From the NCBI RefSeq assembly GCF_000004825.1, contig NW_008805103.1:681941-745940 (forward strand): a stretch of DNA of 64,000 nt, written 5' to 3'. Origin of the DNA: Heterostelium album PN500. Taxonomy: Eukaryota; Evosea; Eumycetozoa; Acytosteliales; Acytosteliaceae. Below the pieces are notes generated by a model, which saw nothing but the letters and a program-made list of their open reading frames with translations, was not told where the DNA came from and made no database searches. A program made the translations under genes and the position numbers. Of this stretch, positions 24,994 through 35,889 are shown one piece after another. Within the stretch, counting starts at the first letter, position 1. Every line of letters begins with the position of its first letter.

Positions 24994-25715
24994 ATGTTTA
25001 TTCTCAGTTGTATTTTATTGATTTCAACACTACTGCTGGCACAATCGATAAAGAAGAGTAGATCGTGTGCAGGAGTATCGTTGAAAACACAGATTCTCTT
25101 TGCCATAGTATATAGTATCGGTTTCATTGTCGATACATCGAGACTACTCGGCAATGCAGAGTCAGACTATTTAGATCTACTGGACTACCTGGTCAATCTG
25201 AATTCACTGGGTGCCATCTACTTTGTCATCTATCTCATAGCGATCAAATACAAACATAGCTACGACAGAAATCACGATAGTTTCAGAATATCATTCATAA
25301 TAATACCTTCATTCCTACTATCCTTATTATTCTTTAATGGTGACAACGGAGAGGATAGTAGCTATTTATTAGAGGTGAGTTAGTTTATCATTCATTCTCT
25401 TCTCTTTTCATTCAATTCAATATATTTATTAACCTTTTTTTTTTCTAACTTATTATTACTTAGATATTATCAACATTTTCATATATATTAAATTGTTTTG
25501 CGATATTACCACAATATATTCAATTAAAGAGAACGGGTGACATTGATACACTGACACCAAACTACATTGTTACACTGACAGTCTATAGAGTATTCAATTG
25601 GACATCACTACCTTCTCTACCACTATTAATAATCCGTATTGCACAGATAGCATTCGATATTCTGAATTTGTATCAATTCTTTAAGATTCCAAATTATACA
25701 ATTAGTTTAAGTTAG
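24994..25715 (+). CDS. Divergent ER-lumen retention (KDEL) receptor-like membrane protein
   Basis: Exons 24994-25374 and 25464-25715; 210 residues, the usual length of ERD2/KDEL receptors. The match is clear in order: KSRSCAGVSLKTQILFAIVY (receptors have KSRSCAGISGKSQ), DRNHDSFRISFIIIPS, then ILSTFSYILNCFAILPQY, TGDIDTLTPNYI, and a YR pair. Seven hydrophobic spans are visible. Yet several residues that bind the HDEL/KDEL tail in known receptors differ: the ARYLD segment reads IGFIVD, the Trp of the WTFS segment is Ser, the Glu of YLES is Asn, and the WIWR segment is lost. It is thus a paralogue related to ERD2, probably not a standard retrieval receptor. Golgi/ER residence is inferred from family. 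Confidence 0.8.
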
Positions 25716-26165
25716 CATAATAGTAATGGTAATAAATTATATATATAAAATAAATTTTTAAAAAAAAAACAATTATTATTCTTTGATAATACTATTTCGA
25801 TTGATTAACTACATAATATTATCATAGATATACATAGAAAGATAAATTTGATTAGATCATAGTTTGATTTCATATGCATGCAGCATAAACAAATGTTTTA
25901 ATTTGGAATAATTATAAGTGTGTTTGAGCGTTGTTCAGTTGTTTCAAAAAACACCACACGATTGGATAATTAAAAAAAAAAGTTTGTCCATGCCATGTTG
26001 TGTTTTTTTTTTTTAAATTGATTTTTTTTTAAACAACTCTGATGATTCATTTTAGTTGTTTATTAGTAATAAATAAAGAAAAGTAAAGTAAAGAAAAGTA
26101 AAGAAAAGAAAAGAAAAGAAAAGTAAAGTTAAGTAAAGTACAAGTACTTAGTTTGTAATAACAGA
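25716..26165. other. Intergenic, AT-rich
   Basis: Holds CACCACACG near 25951 and an (A)AAAGT-type short tandem repeat at about 26080-26140 just before the next start codon. Otherwise featureless. Confidence 0.5.
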
Positions 26166-28626
26166 ATGGATAGTAGTGCTGATTATCAAGCTCTTCAGAG
26201 TGATGAAGCAGATCTTGGTGACGTCAGCAATAGCAACAGTAACAACAATAGTAGTAGTAACAACAACAACAACAACAACAACAATAGTAATAAGTTATAT
26301 CAATACGATGAATATGATAATAATAATAGTAGTAGTGATGATGTGGTTGTAGATTTAAAAATGAATAAAGACGAAGCACAACAACAACCTGTAGTAGTAG
26401 TCGTAGTTGAAAATCATAATGATTCGAAATTAGATACCAATGAAATAGAATTAGAACAAGATAGATATCTGGGGAGTGGAAATAATGACAATAGTAATAA
26501 TAAATATAAAAAAGTAGAGGAGGTGGTAGAAGTAAATGGTGCAGATTCAAATAATTCAATTTTAATAACAAACAACAACAGCAATAATAATAATAGTAGT
26601 ATATATGGTCAAGCTGATGATGGTGATGATGCTAGTGATAATGATAATGATAGATTACTTGAAAAAACATATCCAGATTCAGAAACAAATTCAGATTCAG
26701 ATTCAAATTCAAATTTCAATATAAATTCATCGTCATCAATACTACCACCATTACCACCACAAACTTTTACACCATCAAAGTTGGAGCAACACGTAACATT
26801 CAATGATAACATATTGAAGTATAGCAGTGTTGATCCAGAGGACTTTGATGACGACGACGACACTGTTTCCTCACTGAACGAATCGGATTTCGTTACACCC
26901 GATGCAGATCTCTTTCCAACACCAAACAATATCTATGAAAGAATATTGAATCAAGCATCGAAATTAAGGTATGTCAGTCAAAGAATATTGATAAAGTATT
27001 GAATCAAGCTGTTATTTATTTGCTAAAATTTTGTATTTTCCAATAATAATAATAGATTTGAAGCATCTATACATGCAAAGGAATTAAAGTTGACGGCTGC
27101 CTATTTGGCATGTTTCATTTCACTTGGTATCAGTATTGGAAGTTTAGGACCGACATTGCCAGCGTTGGCAAAGAACACTCATTCAACGCTTGCCGAGGTT
27201 GGATACTTCTTTTCAGCTAGAGGTGTTGGTTATTTCATAGGTTCATTTTCAGGTAGAGTAAGTATAATATAATATAGGCAAAAATGAATATTCATAATCG
27301 TTAATCTAATTAATCTACATTCATTCCATTCCGTACTTTCTAGTTTTATGATAGATTGAAAAATGGTAATCTTTTTATTGGTGCAGCTATTATATTGTTA
27401 TCAGTTTCATTGTTGTTGATTCCACTATGTACCAATGTAAGTTAGTTTTAACAATTCCAATACAATTCTATAGTAAATTTATTAACTTTATACTATTTTC
27501 GAAACAAAAACAAAAAAGGTATGGCTAGCAGGATTATTATTCTTTTTCGAGGGTGTTGGTGGTGGTGTCACCGATGCAGGTTTAAATACAATGATTGTTT
27601 GGATTTGGAAGAAATCTGTTAATCCATTCATGCAATTATTACATTGTATGTATATTAATATAACTTTTGTTATAATTCCTATTAATTATTGTTTGTTTTG
27701 TTAAATATAGTTTCATTTGGAATAGGTGCATTGTTAGCACCGTTTATTGTATCGATGATAGTGGAGAGTTCATTGTTTGTAAAGTATTTGGTGTTGTCAA
27801 TGATTATGTTGTGTTCGTTCTTACCGGTGATTCTATTGCGATCACCTCCACCCTATAACGAGGAGACAGAGACAGCGGTGACACTGACAAAGAACGAGAA
27901 ACGACTGAGAATCGAAGTAATCTTGGCAGTTGCATGCTTCCTATTCTTCTATGTCGGTGCAGAGGCTGGCTATGGAGGTTGGGTATTCACCTACGCCAAA
28001 AGTCTACTGAATATGGAAGATCAAGCAGCTGGACTGCTAAACTCGCTATTCTGGACAACCTTTACACTTGCAAGATTAGCTGGTGTATTCATCTCAATGT
28101 ATTTAACACCAAATGTAAAGTATTCGAATACTCGGAAATATCTCTTGATAACTATATGTTATTAATTTGTTATTTATTTATTTTTGTGGACAAAACTTTA
28201 GCAAATGGTAATATTGGATATGGCAGGATGTTTCTTTTCTCATTTCTATTGATTATTGCACCTTATTCTGAAGCGGTGTTATGGATTGCCACTTCAGGAC
28301 TTGGCATTAGTTTGGCGTCGATCTTCCCGACTTGCATTTCATTGCCACAGAATTTGAATATGCCGGTCACTGGTGAAGCGACTTCCTATATGATTATCGG
28401 TGCCACTCTTGGTGAGGTGACTATTCCTTGGTTGATAGGTGTCGCTCAACATCATATTTCAGAGAGAACACTTCCATGGGTGGTTGTCATAAGTTGTGTC
28501 ATTACATTGGCCGTCTACATTGGAATTAATATTCGTGCGAAAATTATGAGAGCAAGAGATCGTGGTGATACCTTTGAATTGAAGAATATCAATCAATTCA
28601 TAACAACCATTCAACATCAAAATTAA
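26166..28626 (+). CDS. Major facilitator superfamily transporter, MFSD4-like
   Basis: Six exons: 26166-26968, 27056-27257, 27344-27436, 27519-27645, 27711-28119, 28227-28626; 677 residues. Residues 1-255 are a cytosolic Asn/Ser/acidic low-complexity region. Membrane spans follow from LTAAYLACFISLGISIGSLG; GRFYDRLKNG is the expected inter-helix 2/3 loop, then LLFFFEGVGGGVTDAGLNTM and a second half beginning LRIEVILAVACFLFFYVGAE. The GPTLPAL and GVGYFIG context and the FFEGVGGGVTDAGLNT motif resemble the MFSD4/sodium-dependent glucose transporter group, but substrate is not predictable. The last junction is the weak point: donor GTATTC at 28120 and acceptor GGCAG before 28227 give LTPNVKMFLFSF; the better-looking donor at 28115 breaks the frame. 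Confidence 0.8.
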
Positions 28627-28706
28627 ATCAATTGATTTGATTTGATTGATTCACCATTTCAAAAATAAAGAAATTGAAAAAAAAAAAAAAAAAAGATATT
28701 ATTTAT

Positions 28707-29582
28707 TTATTCATTATTTAATTCTTTAAGTATTGCTCTCCTAATTACATTATTTAAGTGAGTGAATCCAAATGGGTCTAAAGTTGGATTGGATGATTCT
28801 ATTTCCAATGTTTGTTGAATATTGGTGTTTTCCATTGGTAAAACTTGATCTTGTTGAATCAATTCTTGTTGTGACTGTTGTTGTTGTTGTAGTTGCTGAT
28901 GTGATAGTTTTAACTTTTCAACAACTTCTAAATATTTATAAATAAGATTTGATTGTTTATATAATTGATTCTGACATAAATGTGTATTTGCCAGTAGAGA
29001 TTGAATATTGATCCGCTGTTCCGATGGTACATGACAAAGTAATTCGTTTAATTTAAATAGAGATGGAAGATCTTGAAATTTTGAATTTAAAATACATTCC
29101 ATTATCGGAATGATATCCACTAGTTCACCATCCAACAACGTACCATTATTATTGAATCCATTGATATTAATGTTTTGTGATGGAAAATAGAATATCGATT
29201 CTAAAACTTGCTTATAGAGGAATAGCAGTGGGTGTATGATATAGCTAGTTGGAAATGCATAGTAAATATAATGAGTACAATTGGTTAGCGATGGATTTAT
29301 AGTTGTACTCTCTAGTGAATTGAAAACATCTTGTAGTTCATCGAATAGCAATCCACTTGCAATACCAACATAGCTAACTACCATATTAAATGGCTTTTCC
29401 TCACTTCTGATTTGTTTTTCTTTTTCAAAGAAAAAATAGATTCCAGGTCGATCCGATTCTCCTGGTGGTGGAAGTGTACCGATATTCAAAATCTGTGACC
29501 AACCTTGACAATCTACAGGAATACTACTTCCAAACATTGTATTTCCATTATTAATTGTTCCATAAAATCGAACATATTCCAT
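28707..29582 (-). CDS. Unrecognised protein, 291 residues
   Basis: Single exon. The ATG at 29582 starts MEYVRFYGTINNGNTMFGSS; upstream in-frame sequence is AT-rich low complexity, so I use this start. No signal peptide or membrane span. The first half has ordinary globular composition; residues about 60-80 read RPGIYFFFEKE and about 17 residues later VSYVGIASG, which vaguely recalls the GIY...YIG pair of GIY-YIG nucleases, but the spacing is wide and I do not claim the fold. Then a Leu-rich helical stretch, a short poly-Gln, and FGFTHLNNVIRRAILKEL at the end. Tail-to-tail with the MFS gene (80 bp apart). Confidence 0.7.
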   Translation of the reverse strand: MEYVRFYGTINNGNTMFGSSIPVDCQGWSQILNIGTLPPPGESDRPGIYFFFEKEKQIRSEEKPFNMVVSYVGIASGLLFDELQDVFNSLESTTINPSLTNCTHYIYYAFPTSYIIHPLLFLYKQVLESIFYFPSQNININGFNNNGTLLDGELVDIIPIMECILNSKFQDLPSLFKLNELLCHVPSEQRINIQSLLANTHLCQNQLYKQSNLIYKYLEVVEKLKLSHQQLQQQQQSQQELIQQDQVLPMENTNIQQTLEIESSNPTLDPFGFTHLNNVIRRAILKELNNE

Positions 29583-29929
29583 TTTTTTATTTATATTTTT
29601 TATCTTATCTATCTCCTTATAATTATTTTTATTTAAATTAAAAATAAATAATAATAATTTTAACAATTAAATTTTTTTAATTCTTTATATAAAATTAAAA
29701 TTAAATAAATAAAAAATAAATAAATAAAATAAAAATACTAATTTGTTTTTACAACTTCAGATATTTGTTTATCACAACACATAAACACACAAAACACACA
29801 CACACACACATATATATACTCATATGCATATATATGTACCATTTAGATAGTATTAAAGAATATTTGTAAAAAAAATTAATAATTTAAATATTTTGAATTT
29901 ATATATTTTGTTGTTGTAATAGAAATGTT
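29583..29929. other. Spacer, no gene seen
   Basis: Very AT-rich, with a CACA/TATA dinucleotide stretch at about 29778-29836 likely to form a variable microsatellite. Confidence 0.5.
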
Positions 29930-31299
29930 TTAAAAGAACCAATGTAAAATACTTGATGTACCTTCTACTGCAATGAGTGCAATGATGATTCTCTCTAAAC
30001 GAATGGAATGACTGTGTTTCTGTTCATCATTGATTACATCGTAGATTCCACTTATCAAGTTTAATCTTTCATTCATGATTCTAACTCTCTTATCGATTTC
30101 ACAATGACTTCTAACTGTTTTATAGATACCTTCACCTTCTGTATGTTCCCAGAAATGTTCTATATTTATTAATTTATATATATATACATGTTAATAGCTA
30201 TTATTTTCCAATGGTTCGACACCTGATGTTAACTTTTAATTATTTACCTGGAGTATCGATAATATCGGAATGAAGATTAAGATAGTTCTTAATTTTCATT
30301 TGTTCACCTAGTTGCATTACGATTTCTTTCTTTGAGATTTGTACAGTTCCGTTGCGAGAGAGTTGGTCGGGAAGCGATGCCACCTTCTCACTGAGCTTCA
30401 TGACGTCGTCCTCGATGAGGAAGAGACGCACCGACTGCGCAAATGCATAGGACACTGCAAACTTCTCGTTGAAATTGGCTTCGGGGTCGGTCGAGAGTGT
30501 CACCAAGTCTTGGTTTTTGGTGATTTCAAAGCGGTTACCACTGTCGGTGTAGCGGTAGATATCGAGCTGATCGGGATGTGCATCGACTTTGTATTCCTGT
30601 AGCCATGCCAACAGACGTCGCTGAGCGTGCTCCGGAACACCCCAACTAACAACACATCCAAACGATGGAAATATAAATACATCGGATCCACTTAATGGTG
30701 TTGATGTCGATGTGGATGCTGTTTGATTTTGTTCATTTGATGAATCAGCTGTATCACTGTTGTTGGGATTGTATCTAAGCCATTTCACATTTGATGTTGA
30801 AAATACTTTCTCTAGTGAAAAGTCATCTGGAAGTGAAACCAATTTCCTTTCTGAAAGTCTTTGCCAAGCAGAATGTTGAACATTTATAGATTTCACCTTC
30901 CAACTCAACATTACTACTTGTTTCAACAACAACACTATTATTATTACTATTAATATTATTATTTGATGAATGTCCATTATTATTATTATTATTATATCTT
31001 TGTTGTTTCTCTCTATCTAATCTATCTCTTTGTTTTTCCTTTTGAATTTCTCTATCTGATCTGTTATCCCTATCTCTTTCTCTTTCTCTTTCCCTTTCTC
31101 TATCTTGTCTATCTCTAGATGAAAAACTTCTAATATTTGCTATTGACGAAATATGAGTATTATTAATACTATTATTATTATTATATCTATTTAAAAATAG
31201 TGAAGTAGTAGTAGTAGATGACAATGGTGATGGTGATCTTATAAATGATCTTGATGATCCATTGAACAACAAAAGTTTTGATGTTGTAGATCTAATCAT
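29930..31299 (-). CDS. RMND1/Rmd1 family (DUF155) mitochondrial protein with an apparent frameshift
   Basis: Minus strand: main block 30248-31299 and last exon 29930-30159 (GTAAAT donor, TATAG acceptor). The N-terminus MIRSTTSKLLLFNGSSRSFI is Arg/Ser-rich and looks like a mitochondrial presequence; next comes a DRERERERERD-like charged run. The DUF155 domain starts at EIYKCSTFCLAKTF and continues SLPDDFSLEKVF, FGCVVSWGVPEHAQRRLLAW, FAVSYAFAQSVRLFLIEDDV, LNLHSDIIDTPEHFWEHTEG and ends with two hydrophobic blocks, IIIALIAVEGTSSIL. Human RMND1 supports translation in the mitochondrial inner membrane. The frame shifts by one base between KTF and SERKLVSLPDD, around 30850-30860: a single extra base. 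No GT..AG pair removes it without losing conserved residues. Sequence error is as likely as a broken gene. Confidence 0.8.
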
Positions 31300-31699
31300 T
31301 GTTTCTACAAATTATATTATCACTCTAAAGTAAATAAATAAACAAGTATATTAAAATAAATAATAGTGATCAATTCTCAAATCAAATCAATTTTCGAAAT
31401 CTCATTTAAATTAGTAGGAAATAATCATGACAAATGATTATTAATAAATTTTAAATTAATTTTTAAATGATTTTTATTTTATTTTTAATTATTAAAAAAA
31501 AAAAACGACCGATTTTTGAAATTTATTTGGTTGGTTGATGTTGTCTCTTGAAAGGTGATTTTAAGAATTTAATTTTATTTTACCTAAAGTTCGTCGTTCA
31601 AATTATATACACACATATAATATTACAGATATAAATATATATTTATATAAAATCACTTTTTTTTTTTTAATTAATAATAAAACAACAACCAATTAAAAA
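31300..31699. other. Divergent promoter region
   Basis: 400 bp between the RMND1-like (minus) and nucleoplasmin-like (plus) genes. AT-rich with A/T homopolymers; no distinct element beyond TATA-like tracts. Confidence 0.5.
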
Positions 31700-32651
31700 A
31701 TGAGTTTCTTTTGTATGGAATTGACACCCAACCAACCATTCGTTATGGATTTGGAGGATGGTGAAACCTTCCACTTGACACAAGTAAGTTAATAAAGTAG
31801 GAAAGAGATAGAGAGGGATCGAGAGAGAAAGTTTGTAGTGGTGTGTAAGTGTGAGATTGATTTTTCAAGAGACTCAAATTGTGATTTGGAAATTAATATT
31901 TCTCGTTATTACTTACTTATTTGCATAGGCTATTATCACTCAAGAGTCAAAGGCAAAGGGAAAGATCTATCTCACTGCTACCATGTCTGCTGAGATGGAA
32001 AGCGAAGATCCAGAGGAGGAACCACAAGAGGAAGAGATTGTCAAGACACCAGTCTGTATGTTGCAAGCCGATAAATGTGAACAATACGCCTTGAACTTGA
32101 TGTTCAACGGTGAGTACAAGATTACTTTCGGTGTCGAGGGTGACGATAAGGCCGTCGTCAACATTTTGGGTTACATCATGGTCGACCCAGAAGGTGGACA
32201 CAGCCACATGGACGACTGCGAAGATGAAGATTGCCAAGGTTGTGCCATCGATGAAGACGACGATGAATTCGGATTCTCCGACGAAGAAGAGATGGATTTC
32301 GATGGTGAAGACGACGAAGTACCAATGTTGAAATCGAGCAACGGTAAGATTAAAGAGATCCCAGAGGACGCTCCAGTCGCCACCAAAAAGCAACAACCAG
32401 CCGCCGCCAAGAAGGAACAACCAGCCAAGAAGGAGCAACCAGCTAAGAAGGAACAACCAGCCGCCGCTGCTGCCAAGAAGGAGCAACCAGCCAAGAAGGA
32501 ACAACCAGCTGCTGCTGCCGCTCCAGCTGCTGCCGCCGGTGCCAAGAAACCAAAGAGAAATCAACAACAACAACAACAACAACCAGCTCAAAACGGTAAG
32601 AGACCAGCTGATGCCAATCAAGGAAAGCAACAAAAGAAAGCTAAAAACTAA
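31700..32651 (+). CDS. Nucleoplasmin-like (NPL/FKBP39-N type) nuclear chaperone-like protein
   Basis: Exons 31700-31783 and 31929-32651; 268 residues. Residues 1-95 fit the NPL fold shared by plant HD2 histone deacetylase-like proteins and the N-terminus of FKBP39/FKBP46: MSFFCMELTPNQPFVMDLED at the start, FHLTQAIITQESK, and NLMFNGEYKITFGVEGD then VNILGYIMV. An acidic tract (DEDDDEFGFSDEEEMDFDGE) follows, as in histone chaperones. The C-terminal third is built of about six KKEQPA repeats with Ala-rich linkers, then a basic end (KKAKN). Expected to be nuclear or nucleolar and to bind histones or ribosomal proteins. No FKBP domain is present. Confidence 0.8.
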
Positions 32652-32727
32652 ATAATTATAATAAATAATGTTAAATAAATAAAAAATTAATTAAAAAAAA
32701 AAAAAAACAAATCTTTTTAAATTTAAA

Positions 32728-32738
32728 TTTTGGCGGGA
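32728..32738. promoter_or_regulatory. E2F-like site upstream of MCM6
   Basis: TTTTGGCGGGA matches the canonical E2F site exactly and lies 167 bp before the MCM6 ATG, in a spacer that is otherwise almost pure A/T. MCM genes are classic E2F targets in animals and plants. Confidence 0.7.
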
Positions 32739-32904
32739 GTATCGTTTTTCAATCACACCAACACACAATCAATCAAAAAAATATGATCAACATAATTCCT
32801 TTTTTGTAAATAGATAAATCTTTGTTTCAAATTATAAATCTAAAATATATTTATTAGTATATTTAAGTTTATAATTATTATTTAGTTAGTTAGTTAGTTT
32901 GGGA

Positions 32905-35508
32905 ATGGATCAAGATGCAATCAATGAGGTTGCTATTATCTCAAAGGAAGTTTGCAATCGTTTTATAAAGTTCTTAACTAGCTTTGTTGTTCTAGCAACA
33001 AACGGGCATATCAGTAATAATAATAATGATGATAGTGACAACGAAGATGAAGAGGAAAATCTTCGAGCCTCCAACGAACCTTTATATATAAATAGGATAT
33101 GCGAAATGATTGAAAAAGGAAAGAGACATATCAATGTAGATATAACTCATCTAGAGAGTTTCGATGATTATCTTTCAAAAACTATTAGAGAAGAATATAT
33201 CAGGTAAATATATGTTTACAATACATTCAATTAAGTTTCTAGAAATTAAATTAATATTAACTTTTAACCTTCAACTAATTAAATTTAGATATGAAAAAGA
33301 GATAAATAGTGCATTGGTAATGGTTTCAAGAAGATACGAACATTTATATATTGATAAAGATTCGAATGGTGGAGGAGGAGCTAATGTTAATGCAAATGGA
33401 GCAAAACAAGAGCAGGAAAATGCAGATCCAGTCTATCAAGTTTGTTTCTACAATATTCAGGAGATTATTAAGATTAGAGACCTCAGAACAGCTAGAGTTG
33501 GAACACTGTGTGCCATCACTGGAACGGTAACAAGAACCACTGAAGTCAGACCGGAGCTTCTGATAGGTTCATTCATTTGTATGGATTGTCGAAATCAATC
33601 GGTGAAAATCCCACAGGAATTCAAATATACGGAACCGACCAACTGTCTGACTCCGGGCTGTTCAAACACGCGTCGTTGGAACATCTGTATGGATACATCG
33701 ATATTTGTCGATTGGCAAAAAGTTAGAATTCAAGAGAACAGCAATGATATTCCTTCGGGATCGATGCCGCGTTCGCTCGACATTGTGTTGCGTGGCGACG
33801 CTGTGGAGTCGGCGCGTGCCGGTGACAAAGTCGTTTTCTATGGAACACCGATGGTGATACCGGACGTCTCGAGAATGAACATCGGACAAAACTCGACACT
33901 GATTAAAGGTATTCCGAATACAACGAACGACTCTGCTTCGAAATCCGAGGATTTCGGTGGTGTTTCCGGTATCAAGGATCTGGGTGTACGTGAAATGTCC
34001 TACAAAGTCTGTTTTCTTGCGAATTGCGTGCGTTCTATCGATGCCAATCCGCATGCCATCAACGTAAAGGACGACAACACAGAGAACGACTTTGAGGAGA
34101 CACCGGAAACATTCTTGGCAAGCTTGCCGAAAGCCGAGAGAAAGGCACTGGAATCGATGTTGAAAAAGAAAAATATGTACAAAAAACTGGTGGATTCGAT
34201 TGCTCCCTCGATTTTCGGACACGCCGAAATCAAGCGTGGTGTTCTCCTAATGCTTTTCGGTGGTGTTCACAAGCAGACACCCGAGAAAATCAGACTGCGA
34301 GGTGATATCAATGTTTGTATCGTTGGTGACCCATCCACTTCGAAATCACAGTTTCTCAAGTATTTGATTTCTTTCTTGCCGCGCACTGTCTACACCTCTG
34401 GAAAAGCATCTTCTGCAGCCGGTCTCACAGCGACCGTCGTCAGAGATCCCGACAGTGGCGATTTCAACATTGAAGCGGGTGCACTTATGTTGGCGGACAA
34501 CGGAATCTGTTGCATCGACGAGTTTGACAAGATGGATCCTGCCGATCAGGTTGCCATTCACGAAGCGATGGAACAACAAACCATCTCCATTGCCAAAGCG
34601 GGCATTCACGCCACTCTTAATGCTCGTGCCAGTATCCTTGCCGCTGCCAATCCAATCGGAGGACGTTACGACAAGACGAAATCACTCAAACATAATCTCA
34701 GCATTGGTGCAGCACTCATTTCCAGATTCGATCTATTCTTTATCGTAACCGACCAGGCCAATCCCGAACAAGATAAACAAATCGCTCAACATATAGTTGC
34801 AGTTCACCAAAGAAAACAAGGACTGACGCAAGAATTCTCATTAACAGAAATCAAGAATTATATTGGATATGCAAAGCTAATTAAACCAGTTGTAAGTTTA
34901 TTTATTTTGGAAAGAAAAGATATCAATTCTCCACATTGATGTTATGTATTTACTAAAATTCTTTTTCAAAGATTACAACTGAATCAGCAGATTTATTGGA
35001 ATATTATTATTCGAAATTAAGACAGGACGTATCACTGAGTGGAACTGGAAATGTAGCTTATAGAATTACCGTTAGACAATTGGAGTCGTTGGTTAGATTG
35101 TCAGAGTCCTATGCAAAGTTGTGTTTGTCCGATCAGGTTCTACCTAAGCATGTTCATGAAGCCGCTAGACTCTTGATGAAGTCGGTGGTTCACGTTCGTA
35201 CCGATGACATCAAGTTGGCAATCGATGAGGACGAGAACAACCAAGATTGGTCGATCGACAACGATGCTTTTCACGCCACTTGCAACCTTATTGTTTTGTA
35301 TCTACGAAAGTTCCAAGAGGGAAAACTTCAGAAAGATATTTTGGATTGGTACATGTCCAACAGCGATACGGAAGATCAGAGCAGAGAGCTGCTCATCGTT
35401 CGTGCGGTACTCAAGCAAATGATAGTGGAAAAGAAACTACTCATTGTTAAAGAATCAAAAACTGAAGATGAAAGATTATTAATTGTTCATCCGAATCATT
35501 TAGAATAA
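32905..35508 (+). CDS. mcm6: DNA replication licensing factor MCM6
   Basis: Exons 32905-33203, 33289-34891, 34972-35508; 812 residues. Zinc-binding site CMDC...CLTPGC near residue 199, Walker A GDPSTSKSQFLK near 446, Walker B CCIDEFDKM near 507, and arginine finger ISRFDLFF near 578. The paralogue is fixed by AYRITVRQLESLVRLSESYA, EAARLLMKSVVHV and the C-terminal winged-helix region (RELLIVRAVLKQMIVEKKLL), all MCM6 features. Part of the MCM2-7 helicase of origin licensing and fork unwinding. The start used is the ATG at 32905; the TTTTGGCGGGA site upstream points to cell-cycle control. Confidence 0.95.
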
Positions 35509-35889
35509 AAATTGGATAATCGATGTATAATTATTATATTAATTAATAGGTTATTTTAAAATTTTGATTAATTTTATAGATGCATTCTATAAAATCAATA
35601 TACAAATAAATGGATATTTATTATTAATAATTTACATTAGTACTTATGTATTGTTGTTGTTGAAATGCCACTTCTAAATTTGAATGAATTGATTGATTAT
35701 TTGTTGAAAAAAAAAGAAAACTAAGACTTGTTTTAATTTAAATTTGTTTTTTTTTGGGAATGAGAGGAGGAGATTGAATCTAATTACAAATATACAAAAA
35801 AAAAATAGAAAAGAAAAGTAGTTGAGTTGAATTTAACTATGATCAATAATTAAATAGATAGATTGATTGAGTTGATTGTTGTACAAAAG
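35509..35889. other. Convergent 3' spacer
   Basis: Between the MCM6 stop and the 3' end of the winged-helix gene. AT-rich; a TAGATGCATTCTATA-like imperfect dyad lies near 35578-35592. No gene seen. Confidence 0.4.

Noticed and set aside
31947-32633. Hydrophobic Leu/Trp-rich frame on the minus strand
   Set aside because: Antisense of the Lys/Gln/Ala repeats and acidic tract of the nucleoplasmin-like gene.
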